A stretch of 64,000 bases of DNA from assembly GCF_019492055.1 (NCBI RefSeq), contig NZ_JAICBX010000004.1:248001-312000 (forward strand), read 5' to 3'. The notes beneath the pieces are model-generated. The model saw only the letters and a list, made by a program, of their open reading frames with translations. It did no database searches and was not told the origin of the DNA. The position numbers and the translations under genes were made by a program. Numbering within the stretch: position 1 is the first letter of the stretch; the number at the start of each line of letters is the position of its first letter. Source of the stretch: Flavimaribacter sediminis. Lineage in GTDB: Bacteria > Pseudomonadota > Alphaproteobacteria > Rhizobiales > Rhizobiaceae. This document shows, piece by piece, positions 1 to 9,710 of the stretch.

Positions 1-435
1 GTCCGTTGAAAAGGGCGTTTTCCCATCCGAAGCGACCAGGCCGCCGACAAGGCCTCCATAGTCCGGCCCCCGGTGAATGATCGACAATTCGTCTGCGGAA
101 AAGTCGGCGCCGTCTTGTCTGTAGACGAAATTCATCGACACAGGTCGGCCGGCCCTTAAATCCGCAATGATGTCCTGGTCTTCAGGGGAATATCGATTGA
201 CCGCTCTCAGATGTTGAATGGCCTTGCCGTTCGCATGGAAAGGCTTTGTTGTTTTTATCAGGAAGGCCGGCTGGTCGCCGTCAGCGTGGATGATCTCAAC
301 CAGAGTCGCGTAGAACGGATATGATCCCCGGACTTCCCTATCGGGCGAGGCAGGATCGTGAAAATCCCACGGTTCGCCGATCAGCAGTTCGATCGTCTTT
401 CCGACGACATCCTTGTTCAGGCTGGTTTCCGGCAT
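1..435 (-). CDS. Hypothetical protein, 3' part cut off by window edge
   Basis: A minus-strand frame opens at the ATG at 435-433 and stays open through base 1, giving at least 145 codons; the rest lies outside the window. The protein begins MPETSLNKDVVGK and contains no obvious signal peptide or membrane span. Its start overlaps the last 19 bases of the upstream YcxB-like gene, so the two are probably co-translated. I recognise no family or catalytic motif. The call as a real gene rests on the long uninterrupted frame, the overlap with its neighbour and normal codon usage for this genome. Confidence 0.6.
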   Translation of the reverse strand, partial: MPETSLNKDVVGKTIELLIGEPWDFHDPASPDREVRGSYPFYATLVEIIHADGDQPAFLIKTTKPFHANGKAIQHLRAVNRYSPEDQDIIADLRAGRPVSMNFVYRQDGADFSADELSIIHRGPDYGGLVGGLVASDGKTPFSTD

Positions 436-998
436 ATCGATCTCTTCCGCGCATCCTCGGGAAGCTTGTCCAGCATGTAGTCGATCACCATCCGTCGCTC
501 GGCGGCGTCGGCGAACGCGCGGGCAGGAATGGCGATGGCGGAACATCCAAGCAGCACGGCCACAAATTCGGGGCGCTCGACGATCGAGAAGATGCTGCGC
601 CACTCGGCGGTCATGGACAGTCCTGCGCCTTCGACGCGGACGCCCGACGGCCCGATCTCATAGGTCTCCGGCTTCTCGGCGCGAATATTGCGCAAGTTTC
701 GCGCTCCGGCGTGCACGAATTGAAACCGCATCAGTTTGGTGAAAACGAAGGTGATGGGAATCGCCGAAACAATAACTACCAGCAGCGCGAGATCGTCAGT
801 TTTCAGAAAGTGCGAGACCAGGTCATTTAGCCAGTGGGTCAGCAAAACAAACCCGGCGAGCATGGCTGCAATAATAGAGATCCTGGACGCCTTGAAGGCA
901 GGGCTGTTGCGAACATGTCGGCCGGCGATGTGGACCATCCGGAGATCGTCTTCATAGGTCTTGTCGATGGTGCTGGAAAATACGGGTTGGTCTATCAT
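417..998 (-). CDS. YcxB-like membrane protein
   Basis: A protein of about 193 residues. Two adjacent hydrophobic segments (roughly residues 40-58 and 68-88) form a membrane hairpin, followed by a soluble C-terminal region of about 100 residues that resembles the YcxB-like domain, including a GPSGVRVEG stretch and an EWRSIFSIVE segment typical of that fold. The function of the family is unknown. The ATG at 998 was chosen; an in-frame TTG at 1007 is possible and neither has a strong ribosome site. The 3' end overlaps the next gene by 19 bases, which points to a two-gene unit. Family assignment is by pattern recognition only. Confidence 0.65.
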   Translation of the reverse strand: MIDQPVFSSTIDKTYEDDLRMVHIAGRHVRNSPAFKASRISIIAAMLAGFVLLTHWLNDLVSHFLKTDDLALLVVIVSAIPITFVFTKLMRFQFVHAGARNLRNIRAEKPETYEIGPSGVRVEGAGLSMTAEWRSIFSIVERPEFVAVLLGCSAIAIPARAFADAAERRMVIDYMLDKLPEDARKRSICRKPA

Positions 999-1083
999 TC
1001 TTGGCAATTGTCGTTGTGCAGAATGACGCCAGTTTCGCTACCGGACGTGAATATGCAACCTGAATTTTCCCCTTCAGCTGCAC

Positions 1084-1407
1084 TCACACAAGGCTGAAAA
1101 CAAAAAGCGCCCACAGCACGCACACACCAAGCGGCCACCACAGGGGCGCGCCGAAGAAATAGAGCCAGCCGATAAAGATGAAGGCGCAGCCGATCAGTGT
1201 GATGAACAGCCGGTCGCCGCGGGTCGTCTCCAGCGCGAAGACGCCGCGCCGCGGATTGCCGCCGGGGCTGAAATATTCCCAGGCGCCCATCAGGGCGATG
1301 CAACCGAAAACAAACAGGAAGAAGGCGATTGTGGCGCGGGTCCAGGCCATCCACGTGCCGAGCGGTTCGGTCCACCACTGAACGCTGAACATGACGGCGT
1401 CTTCCAT
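1084..1407 (-). CDS. Small DUF2160-type membrane protein of the glycerol transporter operon
   Basis: A 107-residue very hydrophobic protein with about three membrane spans (roughly residues 25-43, 65-84 and 86-106) and a Trp-rich N-terminus. It is the last gene of the glycerol importer operon, nine bases after the second permease. Small DUF2160 proteins are found at this place in rhizobial glycerol operons, where I recall the name glpU; its role is not known. It has no ATPase or binding-protein feature, so it may be an accessory subunit. No convincing hairpin terminator is visible in the 85 bases after it. Confidence 0.75.
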   Translation of the reverse strand: MEDAVMFSVQWWTEPLGTWMAWTRATIAFFLFVFGCIALMGAWEYFSPGGNPRRGVFALETTRGDRLFITLIGCAFIFIGWLYFFGAPLWWPLGVCVLWALFVFSLV

Positions 1408-1416
1408 GACGGCTCC

Positions 1417-2217
1417 TTACACCCGGCCGAGGGCAAAGCCCTTGGCGATATAGTTGCGTACGAAATAGATGACGATGGCGCCCGGAATGATCGTCAGCGT
1501 TCCGGCCGCCGCGAGCAGCCCCAGCTCATAGCCGGATGAGGAGGCCGTCTTCGTCATGGTCGCCGCGATCGGCTTGGCGGCGACGGCGGTCAGCGTCTTG
1601 GCGAGCAGCAGCTCCACCCAGGAAAACATGAAGCAGAAGAAGGCGGCGACGCCGATCCCGGACGCGATCGTCGGAATGAAGATCCGCACGAAGAAACGCG
1701 GAAACGAGTAGCCGTCCACATAGGCCGTGTCGTCGAGCTGTTTCGGCACGCCGGACATGAAACCTTCTAGGATCCACACGGCCAGCGGAATGTTGAAAAG
1801 CGTGTGGGCGAGCGCAACAGCGAGATGCGTGTCGAACAGACCCACGGCCGAATAGAGCTGGAAGAAGGGCAGGGCGAACACCGCCGCCGGCGCCATCCGG
1901 TTTGTCAGAAGCCAGAAGAAAAGGTGCTTGTCGCCAAGGAACCGATAGCGCGAGAAGGCGTAGGCCGCGGGCAGGGCTGCGCCGACCGACAGCACCGTGT
2001 TCAAGGTCACGTAGATGAGCGAATTGACGTAGCCCATATACCAGGTCGGATCGGTCAGGATCACGCGGTAATTGGCGAGCGTGAATTGCTGGGGCCACAG
2101 CGTAAACGAGCCAAGGATCTCGTTGGTCGTCTTGAAGGACATCGAGACGAGCCAGTAGATCGGCAGCATCAGAAACAGGATGTAGATCGTCGGGACCAGC
2201 CAGGAGAAACGTCTCAT
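1417..2217 (-). CDS. glpQ: Glycerol ABC transporter permease GlpQ
   Basis: A 266-residue inner-membrane permease of the MalG/carbohydrate CUT1 type with about six membrane spans. The start MRRFSWLVPTIYILF is typical of this group. The cytoplasmic EAA-like loop that docks onto the ATPase subunits is visible around residues 160-190 (EGFMSGVPKQLDDTAYVDG). It starts four bases after the stop of glpP, so the two permeases are probably translated together and form the heterodimeric channel for glycerol uptake. Substrate is inferred from the divergent glpR-glpD pair and from similarity of the whole gene set to the rhizobial GlpSTPQV system. Confidence 0.88.
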   Translation of the reverse strand: MRRFSWLVPTIYILFLMLPIYWLVSMSFKTTNEILGSFTLWPQQFTLANYRVILTDPTWYMGYVNSLIYVTLNTVLSVGAALPAAYAFSRYRFLGDKHLFFWLLTNRMAPAAVFALPFFQLYSAVGLFDTHLAVALAHTLFNIPLAVWILEGFMSGVPKQLDDTAYVDGYSFPRFFVRIFIPTIASGIGVAAFFCFMFSWVELLLAKTLTAVAAKPIAATMTKTASSSGYELGLLAAAGTLTIIPGAIVIYFVRNYIAKGFALGRV

Positions 2218-2221
2218 CGCG

Positions 2222-3085
2222 TCAATTCTCCTCGTTCCGGGTCATCAGGGTGTAGAAGATCCAGCTCATCAGCAGGATCACCAGGAAATAGACCAGCGAC
2301 ATGGCCGCCGCCGGTCCGAGGTCGAACTGCCCGAGCGCGATCTTGACGAGATCGATCGAAAGCAGCGTCGTCGAGTTTCCGGGGCCGCCGCCGGTCAGCA
2401 CGGATGGCTCCGTATAGATGTTAAAGGAGTCCATGAACCGCAGCAGGATCGCGATCGTCAGCACCCGCTTCATCTTCGGCAACTGGATGTAGCGGAAGAT
2501 CGCGAAGGGACTTGCCCCGTCGATGCGCGCCGCCTGGTAGTAGGCGTCCGGTATGGAAACAAGGCCGGCATAGGCGAGCAGCACGACAAGCGAGGTCCAG
2601 TGCCAGACGTCCATCATCACGAGGGTGAACCATGCGGCCCCTGGCTGGCGCGTGTAATTGTAGTCGAAACCCAGCGAGTTCAGCGTCTTGCCGAGCAGCC
2701 CGATCTCCGGCAGCGCGAAGATGTTCCACATTGCGCCGACGACGTTCCAGGGGATCAACAGGGGCATCGCCATCAGCACGAGACAGACCGAGACCCATAT
2801 GCCCTTGCGCGGCATGGCGAGCGCGATCGCCACGCCCAGCGGAACCTCGATCACGAGGATCGTGAAGGTGAAGGCCAGTTGCCGCCCGAGCGCCGCATGG
2901 AAACGCGGCGATTGCAGCACGTCCTCGAACCAGGTGATGCCCGACCAGAAGAAGACGTTGTCGCCGAAGGTTTCCTGCACCGAATAATTGACGACCGTGA
3001 TCAGCGGAACGATGGCGTTGAAGGCCACCAGCAGCAACACGGGAAGGACGAAGAACCAGGCCTTGTGATTGACAGTCTTGTTCAT
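2222..3085 (-). CDS. glpP: Glycerol ABC transporter permease GlpP
   Basis: A 287-residue permease of the MalF/UgpA type, with six predicted spans and a large periplasmic loop after the first one. The EAA-type docking loop is seen near residues 190-215 (ISIPDAYYQAARIDGAS region). The start MNKTVNHKAWFFVLP was chosen because its ATG (3085-3083) overlaps the stop of glpT in an ATGA arrangement, which indicates translational coupling. It forms the channel with GlpQ. The frame is open further upstream but that part lies inside glpT and is not expected to be translated. Confidence 0.88.
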   Translation of the reverse strand: MNKTVNHKAWFFVLPVLLLVAFNAIVPLITVVNYSVQETFGDNVFFWSGITWFEDVLQSPRFHAALGRQLAFTFTILVIEVPLGVAIALAMPRKGIWVSVCLVLMAMPLLIPWNVVGAMWNIFALPEIGLLGKTLNSLGFDYNYTRQPGAAWFTLVMMDVWHWTSLVVLLAYAGLVSIPDAYYQAARIDGASPFAIFRYIQLPKMKRVLTIAILLRFMDSFNIYTEPSVLTGGGPGNSTTLLSIDLVKIALGQFDLGPAAAMSLVYFLVILLMSWIFYTLMTRNEEN

Positions 3086-4158
3086 GCCGCCCCCCTGGCG
3101 CCGGCGAGCCAGCCGTCGACATATATGCGTGTGTTGTCGGGCTTGAAGGCAATCCTGGTCGTCTCCGATGGGATGGGGGCGCCTTCCGGCGCCACCAGCT
3201 TGACCGGTTTGCCGTGACACACGGTCTCGACGATCGAGAACCGCCCGGCGTCCGACACCTTGACCACTTTCGCCTCCAGGCCGTCATCCGAGAACGTGAC
3301 GAATTCCGGCCGCACGCCGAGTTCGCCTTTCGTCACCGCCGCGTCGGCTTCGTTCGCGGTCGCGACGCGCACGCCGTCGATGAAAGCGGCGCCGTCCTTT
3401 ACGTCGCACGGGATGACGTTCATTCCGGGCGAGCCGATGAAATGCCCTACGAAGACGTGCTGCGGCGTTTCGAACAGTTCTTCGGGCGTGCCGATCTGCA
3501 CCACTTCGCCAACATTCATGACGACCACCTTGTCGGCGAATGTCAGGGCTTCCGTCTGGTCGTGCGTCACGTAGATCATCGTGTTGGCGATGCGATTGTG
3601 CAACTCCTTCAGCTTGGAGCGCAGCTGGAATTTCAGATGCGGATCGATGACCGTCAGCGGTTCGTCGAACAGGATCGCGTTGACGTCGGTGCGCACGAGG
3701 CCGCGCCCCAGCGATATCTTCTGCTTGCCGTCCGCCGTCAGGCCGGAGGCGCGCCGGTCCAGCATCGAGGTCAGATCCGTCATTTCGGCGATCTCGGCCA
3801 CCTTCGCGCGCACCGTCGCCTCGTCGACATGGCGGTTGCGCAGCGGGAAGGCCAGATTGTCGTAGACTGTCATGGTGTCGTAGACGACGGGAAACTGGAA
3901 CACCTGCGCGATATGGCGCTTTTCGGTCGGCAATTGGGTCACATCCTCGTCGCCGAAGTGCACGCTGCCATGCGTCGGCGTCAGCAATCCCGAAATGATG
4001 TTGAGGAGTGTGGTCTTGCCGCATCCCGACGGTCCGAGCAACGCATAGGCGCCGCCGTCGTCCCATTCGAGATTGAGTTCCTTCAGCGCCCAGTCGGCGT
4101 CCGACACGGGGTCGGGCCGGTAGCTGTGGGCGAGGTTTGAAAGCGTAATGCGCGCCAT
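3082..4158 (-). CDS. glpT: Glycerol ABC transporter ATPase GlpT (degenerate signature motif)
   Basis: A 358-residue ABC ATPase of the MalK/UgpC type with a C-terminal TOBE-like regulatory domain. The Walker A motif GPSGCGKTT is at residues 42-50, the Q-loop Gln is about 88, Walker B is LFDEP at about 163-167 and the switch His is His199 in YVTHDQ. The ABC signature that should read LSGGQ is instead LTADGKQ (about 140-146), so this subunit cannot supply a normal signature to its partner's ATP site. The partner GlpS has the complementary defect. The start at 4158 lies four bases after the glpS stop; an upstream extension of the frame lies inside glpS. Confidence 0.88.
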   Translation of the reverse strand: MARITLSNLAHSYRPDPVSDADWALKELNLEWDDGGAYALLGPSGCGKTTLLNIISGLLTPTHGSVHFGDEDVTQLPTEKRHIAQVFQFPVVYDTMTVYDNLAFPLRNRHVDEATVRAKVAEIAEMTDLTSMLDRRASGLTADGKQKISLGRGLVRTDVNAILFDEPLTVIDPHLKFQLRSKLKELHNRIANTMIYVTHDQTEALTFADKVVVMNVGEVVQIGTPEELFETPQHVFVGHFIGSPGMNVIPCDVKDGAAFIDGVRVATANEADAAVTKGELGVRPEFVTFSDDGLEAKVVKVSDAGRFSIVETVCHGKPVKLVAPEGAPIPSETTRIAFKPDNTRIYVDGWLAGARGAA

Positions 4159-4162
4159 GATC

Positions 4163-5236
4163 TCAGCCCGCCAGCCCGGTTGCGCCGACAAGCCGCCCGT
4201 CCGCGTCGAAATACATGCCGTGTTCGGGTTCGGCGTAAAGCGTCGCCGTCGCGCCGGTCTCAAAGGGATGGACGCCGTGAGAGAGCGACACCCAGTCGTT
4301 TCCGAAGACCTCGAAATGAACCATGCTCTCCGATCCGCTCAATTCGGCGACGACGATCTGACCTTCGATCGGGACGGCGTTCTCGTTTTTCCGGAACGGC
4401 AGGACGTAATGCGGACGAATGCCGAACGTATAATCCCCGTCGGGCAAGTCGCCGCCCGCCGGCCAGCTCACCCCGTCCGTCCAGGTCACGCGCCCGCCGC
4501 TCTTCGTCACCCTGGCCGTGTTCATCGGCGGTTCCGAGAACACCCTGGCGCTGGTGATGTTGGCGGGGTGGCGATAGATCGAGCCTGTTGGCCCCGAATC
4601 GACGAGGCGGCCCTTGTCGAGCGCTGCGGTGAAGCCGCCGAGAAGGAGGGCTTCCGAAGGCTCGGTGGTGGCGTAGACAATCACGCAGTCGCGGTTGGCG
4701 AAGATCCGCGGCAGCTCGTCGCGCAATTCCTCGCGCAGCTTGAAATCGAGATTGGCGAGCGGTTCGTCGAGCAGGATCAGTTCGGAATCCTTGACGAGCG
4801 CCCTCGCCATTGCTGTGCGCTGCTGCTGACCGCCCGAGAGTTCCGAGGGGCGGCGATCGAGCATCGCCGAGATCCTGAGCAGTTCCGCCATCTCGCCCAC
4901 GCGCCGCTTGATCTCGTCGCGGCTTTCGCCGGCGACCCGGAGCGGCGAGGCGATATTGTCGAAGACGCTCATGTTCGGATAGTTGATGAATTGCTGGTAG
5001 ACCATCGAGACGTTGCGGGCCTGCACCGGCACGCCGGTGACGTCGGCGCCCTTGAACCAGATCTCGCCTTCCGTCGGCTTTTCCAGTCCTGCCATCAGAT
5101 GCATGAGGGTGGTCTTGCCGGCGAGCGTCGTGCCGAGCAGCATGTTGAAGCGACCGCTCTCCAGCACGAGGTCGATCGGGTAGATCCAGTCGTCGCCCGC
5201 GACCCGTTTCGATACATTTCGCAACTCAAGCGTCAT
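4163..5236 (-). CDS. glpS: Glycerol ABC transporter ATPase GlpS (lacks switch histidine)
   Basis: A 357-residue MalK-type ATPase. Walker A is GTTLAGKTT at residues 35-43, the Q-loop is YQQF at about 80-83, the signature LSGGQ is intact at 133-137, and Walker B LLDEP ends near 159. Where MalK-type proteins have the switch histidine (YVTHD), this protein reads YATTE, so the histidine position is Thr191. The C-terminal half is a TOBE-type domain. MTLELRN was chosen as the start because the upstream extension has no family similarity. The gap of about 120 bases to the binding-protein gene contains no recognised gene. It pairs with GlpT to power glycerol uptake. Confidence 0.88.
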   Translation of the reverse strand: MTLELRNVSKRVAGDDWIYPIDLVLESGRFNMLLGTTLAGKTTLMHLMAGLEKPTEGEIWFKGADVTGVPVQARNVSMVYQQFINYPNMSVFDNIASPLRVAGESRDEIKRRVGEMAELLRISAMLDRRPSELSGGQQQRTAMARALVKDSELILLDEPLANLDFKLREELRDELPRIFANRDCVIVYATTEPSEALLLGGFTAALDKGRLVDSGPTGSIYRHPANITSARVFSEPPMNTARVTKSGGRVTWTDGVSWPAGGDLPDGDYTFGIRPHYVLPFRKNENAVPIEGQIVVAELSGSESMVHFEVFGNDWVSLSHGVHPFETGATATLYAEPEHGMYFDADGRLVGATGLAG

Positions 5237-5356
5237 ATACGCCTCGCATGCAACGCTTCCGCACCAAATGATCCTCCTGACAGACAAAGCGGGCCCGGCG
5301 CGATCCAAGGGGAGGAGACGCCGGACCCGAGCGCGCAATTACCGGATGAGGGGTAA

Positions 5357-7096
<1,740 letters not shown>

Positions 7097-7171
7097 AAGT
7101 GCTCCTCCCAAAATTTGGACCTGTCGGCGCGGGCGTCCGCAACCGTCAATCATCCAAACGCAACCAAAATG

Positions 7172-7238
7172 CGAAAATTAACGAAAGTCAATAGAGTCTT
7201 TTATTGAAATTATCGAAAAATATCGCAATTATCCGAAA
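7172..7238. promoter_or_regulatory. Putative GlpR operator: phased CGAAA direct repeats in the divergent promoter region
   Basis: The 159-base gap between glpV and glpR contains short direct repeats of the form CGAAA: at 7172, 7182, 7214 and 7234, with variants TGAAA at 7205 and CGCAA at 7224. Most are spaced 9-10 bases, close to one DNA turn, so they lie on one face of the helix. DeoR-family repressors commonly bind direct repeats, and the location between the two operons fits autoregulation. The region is also AT-rich. That this is the GlpR site is inference. Confidence 0.5.
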
Positions 7239-7255
7239 GTCGTTCAGGAGATACT

Positions 7256-8050
7256 ATGCAACCGTTACTACCGCCCCGTCAGATGGATATTCTCGAGACT
7301 GCCCGTCGCGAAGGCCGTGTGACGGTGGATTCTCTGGCGAACCGGTTTGACGTGACGCCGCAGACAATTCGCAAGGATCTCAATGACTTGTGCGACAGGG
7401 AAATTCTGCACCGCGTGCATGGCGGGGCGGTGTTTCCGTCCAACACGGTCAACCTCGCCTACCAGTCGCGGCGCGAAATCGCCGCCGGCGGCAAGGTTCG
7501 GATTGGCGAAAAAGTCGCTGAACTGATCCCCGACAATGCTTCGCTTATCCTCAATATCGGCACCACAACGGAAGCCGTCGCCAGCGCCCTGACGCGTCAT
7601 GAAGGGCTGATGGTCATCACCAACAACCTGAATGTGGCGATGATCCTTTCGGAAGCGCCCGGCGTGGAACTGGTGATTTCCGGCGGCATGGTCCGCAAGA
7701 GCGATCGCGGCATCGTCGGCGCGGCCGCCATCGACCTGATCCGCCAGTTCAAGGTGGATTACGCGATCATCGGCGCCTCAGCGATCGACGAGGAGGGCGC
7801 GCTTCTGGATTTCGACTATCGCGAGGTGCGGGTCGCCCAGGCGATCCTCGCCCAGGCGCGCAAGAAGATCCTGGTCGCCGACGCGACGAAGTTCGAGCGC
7901 CGGGCGCCCGTCCAGATCGGCCATATCTCGGAGATGGATTGTTTCGTCACAGACGCGCCGCCGCCGGACGGGATCGCCGAATTGTGCGAGGTCGCCGGCG
8001 TTTCGGTGACAGTCGCAGAGCCGCTGCAGTCGGAACTGGTCTACGGATGA
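7256..8050 (+). CDS. glpR: DeoR-family transcriptional regulator GlpR
   Basis: A 264-residue DeoR-family repressor. The N-terminal winged helix-turn-helix covers roughly residues 5-60, with the family pattern VDSLANRFDVTPQTIRKDL and HRVHGGAV. The C-terminal sugar-phosphate isomerase-like sensor domain includes NIGTTTEAVA and DYAIIGASAIDEEGALLDFD. In glycerol systems the ligand is normally glycerol-3-phosphate. The ATG has an AGGAG ribosome site. The stop overlaps the glpD start (ATGA), so GlpR and GlpD are made together. It is expected to repress both its own operon and the divergent importer operon. Confidence 0.9.
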   Translation: MQPLLPPRQMDILETARREGRVTVDSLANRFDVTPQTIRKDLNDLCDREILHRVHGGAVFPSNTVNLAYQSRREIAAGGKVRIGEKVAELIPDNASLILNIGTTTEAVASALTRHEGLMVITNNLNVAMILSEAPGVELVISGGMVRKSDRGIVGAAAIDLIRQFKVDYAIIGASAIDEEGALLDFDYREVRVAQAILAQARKKILVADATKFERRAPVQIGHISEMDCFVTDAPPPDGIAELCEVAGVSVTVAEPLQSELVYG

Positions 8051-9660
8051 TGCAGCAAGCGACTGACACCGCCGGCGCCGAGGCGCAATCGGATTTCGAC
8101 CTGTTGATTATCGGCGGCGGGGTAAACGGCGCGGGCATTGCGCGCGACGCCGCGGGCCGGGGCTATTCGGTCTGCCTCTGCGAAGCCGGAGATTTCGGAG
8201 GCGGGACGTCGTCTGCGTCAACCAAGCTGCTTCATGGCGGCCTGCGCTATCTCGAATATTTCGAATTGCGGCTGGTGCGCGAAGCGCTGATCGAGCGGGA
8301 AAACCTGCTCGTCGCGATGCCCCACATCAGTTGGCCGATGCGCTTCGTGTTGCCCTGTCACGACGACATGCGGTTCGACAGTGATACGCCGACATCCCGT
8401 CTGCTCTCCGTCGTCATGCCATGGATGAAGGGCCGCAGGCCGAACTGGCTTATCAGGCTCGGCCTGTTTCTCTACGACAATCTCGGCGGCCGCCGCATAC
8501 TGCCGCCGACGCGCACGCTCGATCTTTCAAGCGACAAGGCCGGCAAGCCGCTGAAACCGGATTTCCGCAAGGCGTTTGAATATTCCGACGGCTGGGTGGA
8601 GGACTCCCGGCTGGTGATCCTCAATCTGCGCGACGCGCAGCGGCTCGGCGCCGAGATCAACCCGCACAACCGGGTCACCCGCGCGAACTTCGCCGATGGC
8701 CGGTGGACGGTCACGCTGTCCGACACCGAACACGGCGCCGTGCGCACGATCACCGCCTCCATGATCATCAACGCTTCCGGTCCCTGGGTCGACGACGTGC
8801 TGAAATCGGTCTTCGGCCAAAATGACGCGCACAATGTCCGGCTCGTACGCGGGAGCCATATCGTGGTGCCCCGCAAATACGATCACGACCGCTGCTATTT
8901 CTTCCAGAACGCGGATGGCCGCATCATTTTCGCAATCCCGTTCCAGGACGATTACACGCTGATCGGAACCACGGACGCCGATCATCCCGGAATGAACGTG
9001 CGACCCGAAATCACGGACGGCGAAACCGCGTATCTGTGCCGGATGGCGAGCGAATATTTCGAAGAGCCGGTGCGCGCCGAAGATATTGTTTGGACCTATT
9101 CCGGCGTGCGGCCGCTCTATGACGACGGCGCGTCGTCCGCCCAGTCGGCGACGCGGGACTATGTCGTTCGCCGCGACCCGAAACTGGGGCACGGCACGCT
9201 GATCAACATCTTCGGAGGCAAGATCACGACCTTTCGCCGCCTTTCGGAATCCGTCGTCGAGGAGGTGGAGCACACGCTCGGCAAACGCGGCAAGGCCTGG
9301 ACCTGCAAGGCGCCGCTTCCGGGCGGCGATTTTCCGGTCGACGGATACGACGACCTGGTCGGAAAAACCGCGAACCTGTTCCCGTTTGTGGAAAAGTCTG
9401 TCATCGCCCGCCTCGTGCGCTTCTACGGCACGGACGTCGACCAGGTGCTGGCGGGTTGCGAGAGTCTCGCCGATCTCGGCCAGGATTTCGGTCACGGGCT
9501 TTACGAAGCGGAACTGCGCTACCTGATCGAGTGCGAATGGGCGAGAAATGCGCAGGATGCGCTTTTCCGGCGCACCAAACTGGGTATTCGCATGAGCGAC
9601 GATGAGGTCGCCGCAGTGGAGGCCTTCATGGCGCGTCACCTCGGGAAAATTCGCGACTGA
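8047..9660 (+). CDS. glpD: Aerobic glycerol-3-phosphate dehydrogenase GlpD
   Basis: A 537-residue FAD-dependent, membrane-associated enzyme that oxidises glycerol-3-phosphate to dihydroxyacetone phosphate and passes electrons to quinone. The FAD-binding site is clear near residues 20-60: IIGGGVNGAGIARDAAGRG, then GGTSSASTKLLHGGLRYLE. The GTTDADHPG and IFGGKITTFR segments are also typical. The C-terminal alpha-helical domain is complete. The start at 8047 overlaps the glpR stop; a second ATG follows directly. No glycerol kinase gene is present in this window, so phosphorylation of imported glycerol must rely on a gene elsewhere. Confidence 0.93.
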   Translation: MMQQATDTAGAEAQSDFDLLIIGGGVNGAGIARDAAGRGYSVCLCEAGDFGGGTSSASTKLLHGGLRYLEYFELRLVREALIERENLLVAMPHISWPMRFVLPCHDDMRFDSDTPTSRLLSVVMPWMKGRRPNWLIRLGLFLYDNLGGRRILPPTRTLDLSSDKAGKPLKPDFRKAFEYSDGWVEDSRLVILNLRDAQRLGAEINPHNRVTRANFADGRWTVTLSDTEHGAVRTITASMIINASGPWVDDVLKSVFGQNDAHNVRLVRGSHIVVPRKYDHDRCYFFQNADGRIIFAIPFQDDYTLIGTTDADHPGMNVRPEITDGETAYLCRMASEYFEEPVRAEDIVWTYSGVRPLYDDGASSAQSATRDYVVRRDPKLGHGTLINIFGGKITTFRRLSESVVEEVEHTLGKRGKAWTCKAPLPGGDFPVDGYDDLVGKTANLFPFVEKSVIARLVRFYGTDVDQVLAGCESLADLGQDFGHGLYEAELRYLIECEWARNAQDALFRRTKLGIRMSDDEVAAVEAFMARHLGKIRD

Positions 9661-9710
9661 ATAACCGGTATCCATGTTACTCCTTGAACGAACAGCAAGG
9701 GAAAACGGCT

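Noticed and set aside
7172-7238. Short phased repeats considered as a CRISPR-like array
   Set aside because: Units are only about five bases, with 10-base spacing and no spacers; they fit an operator.
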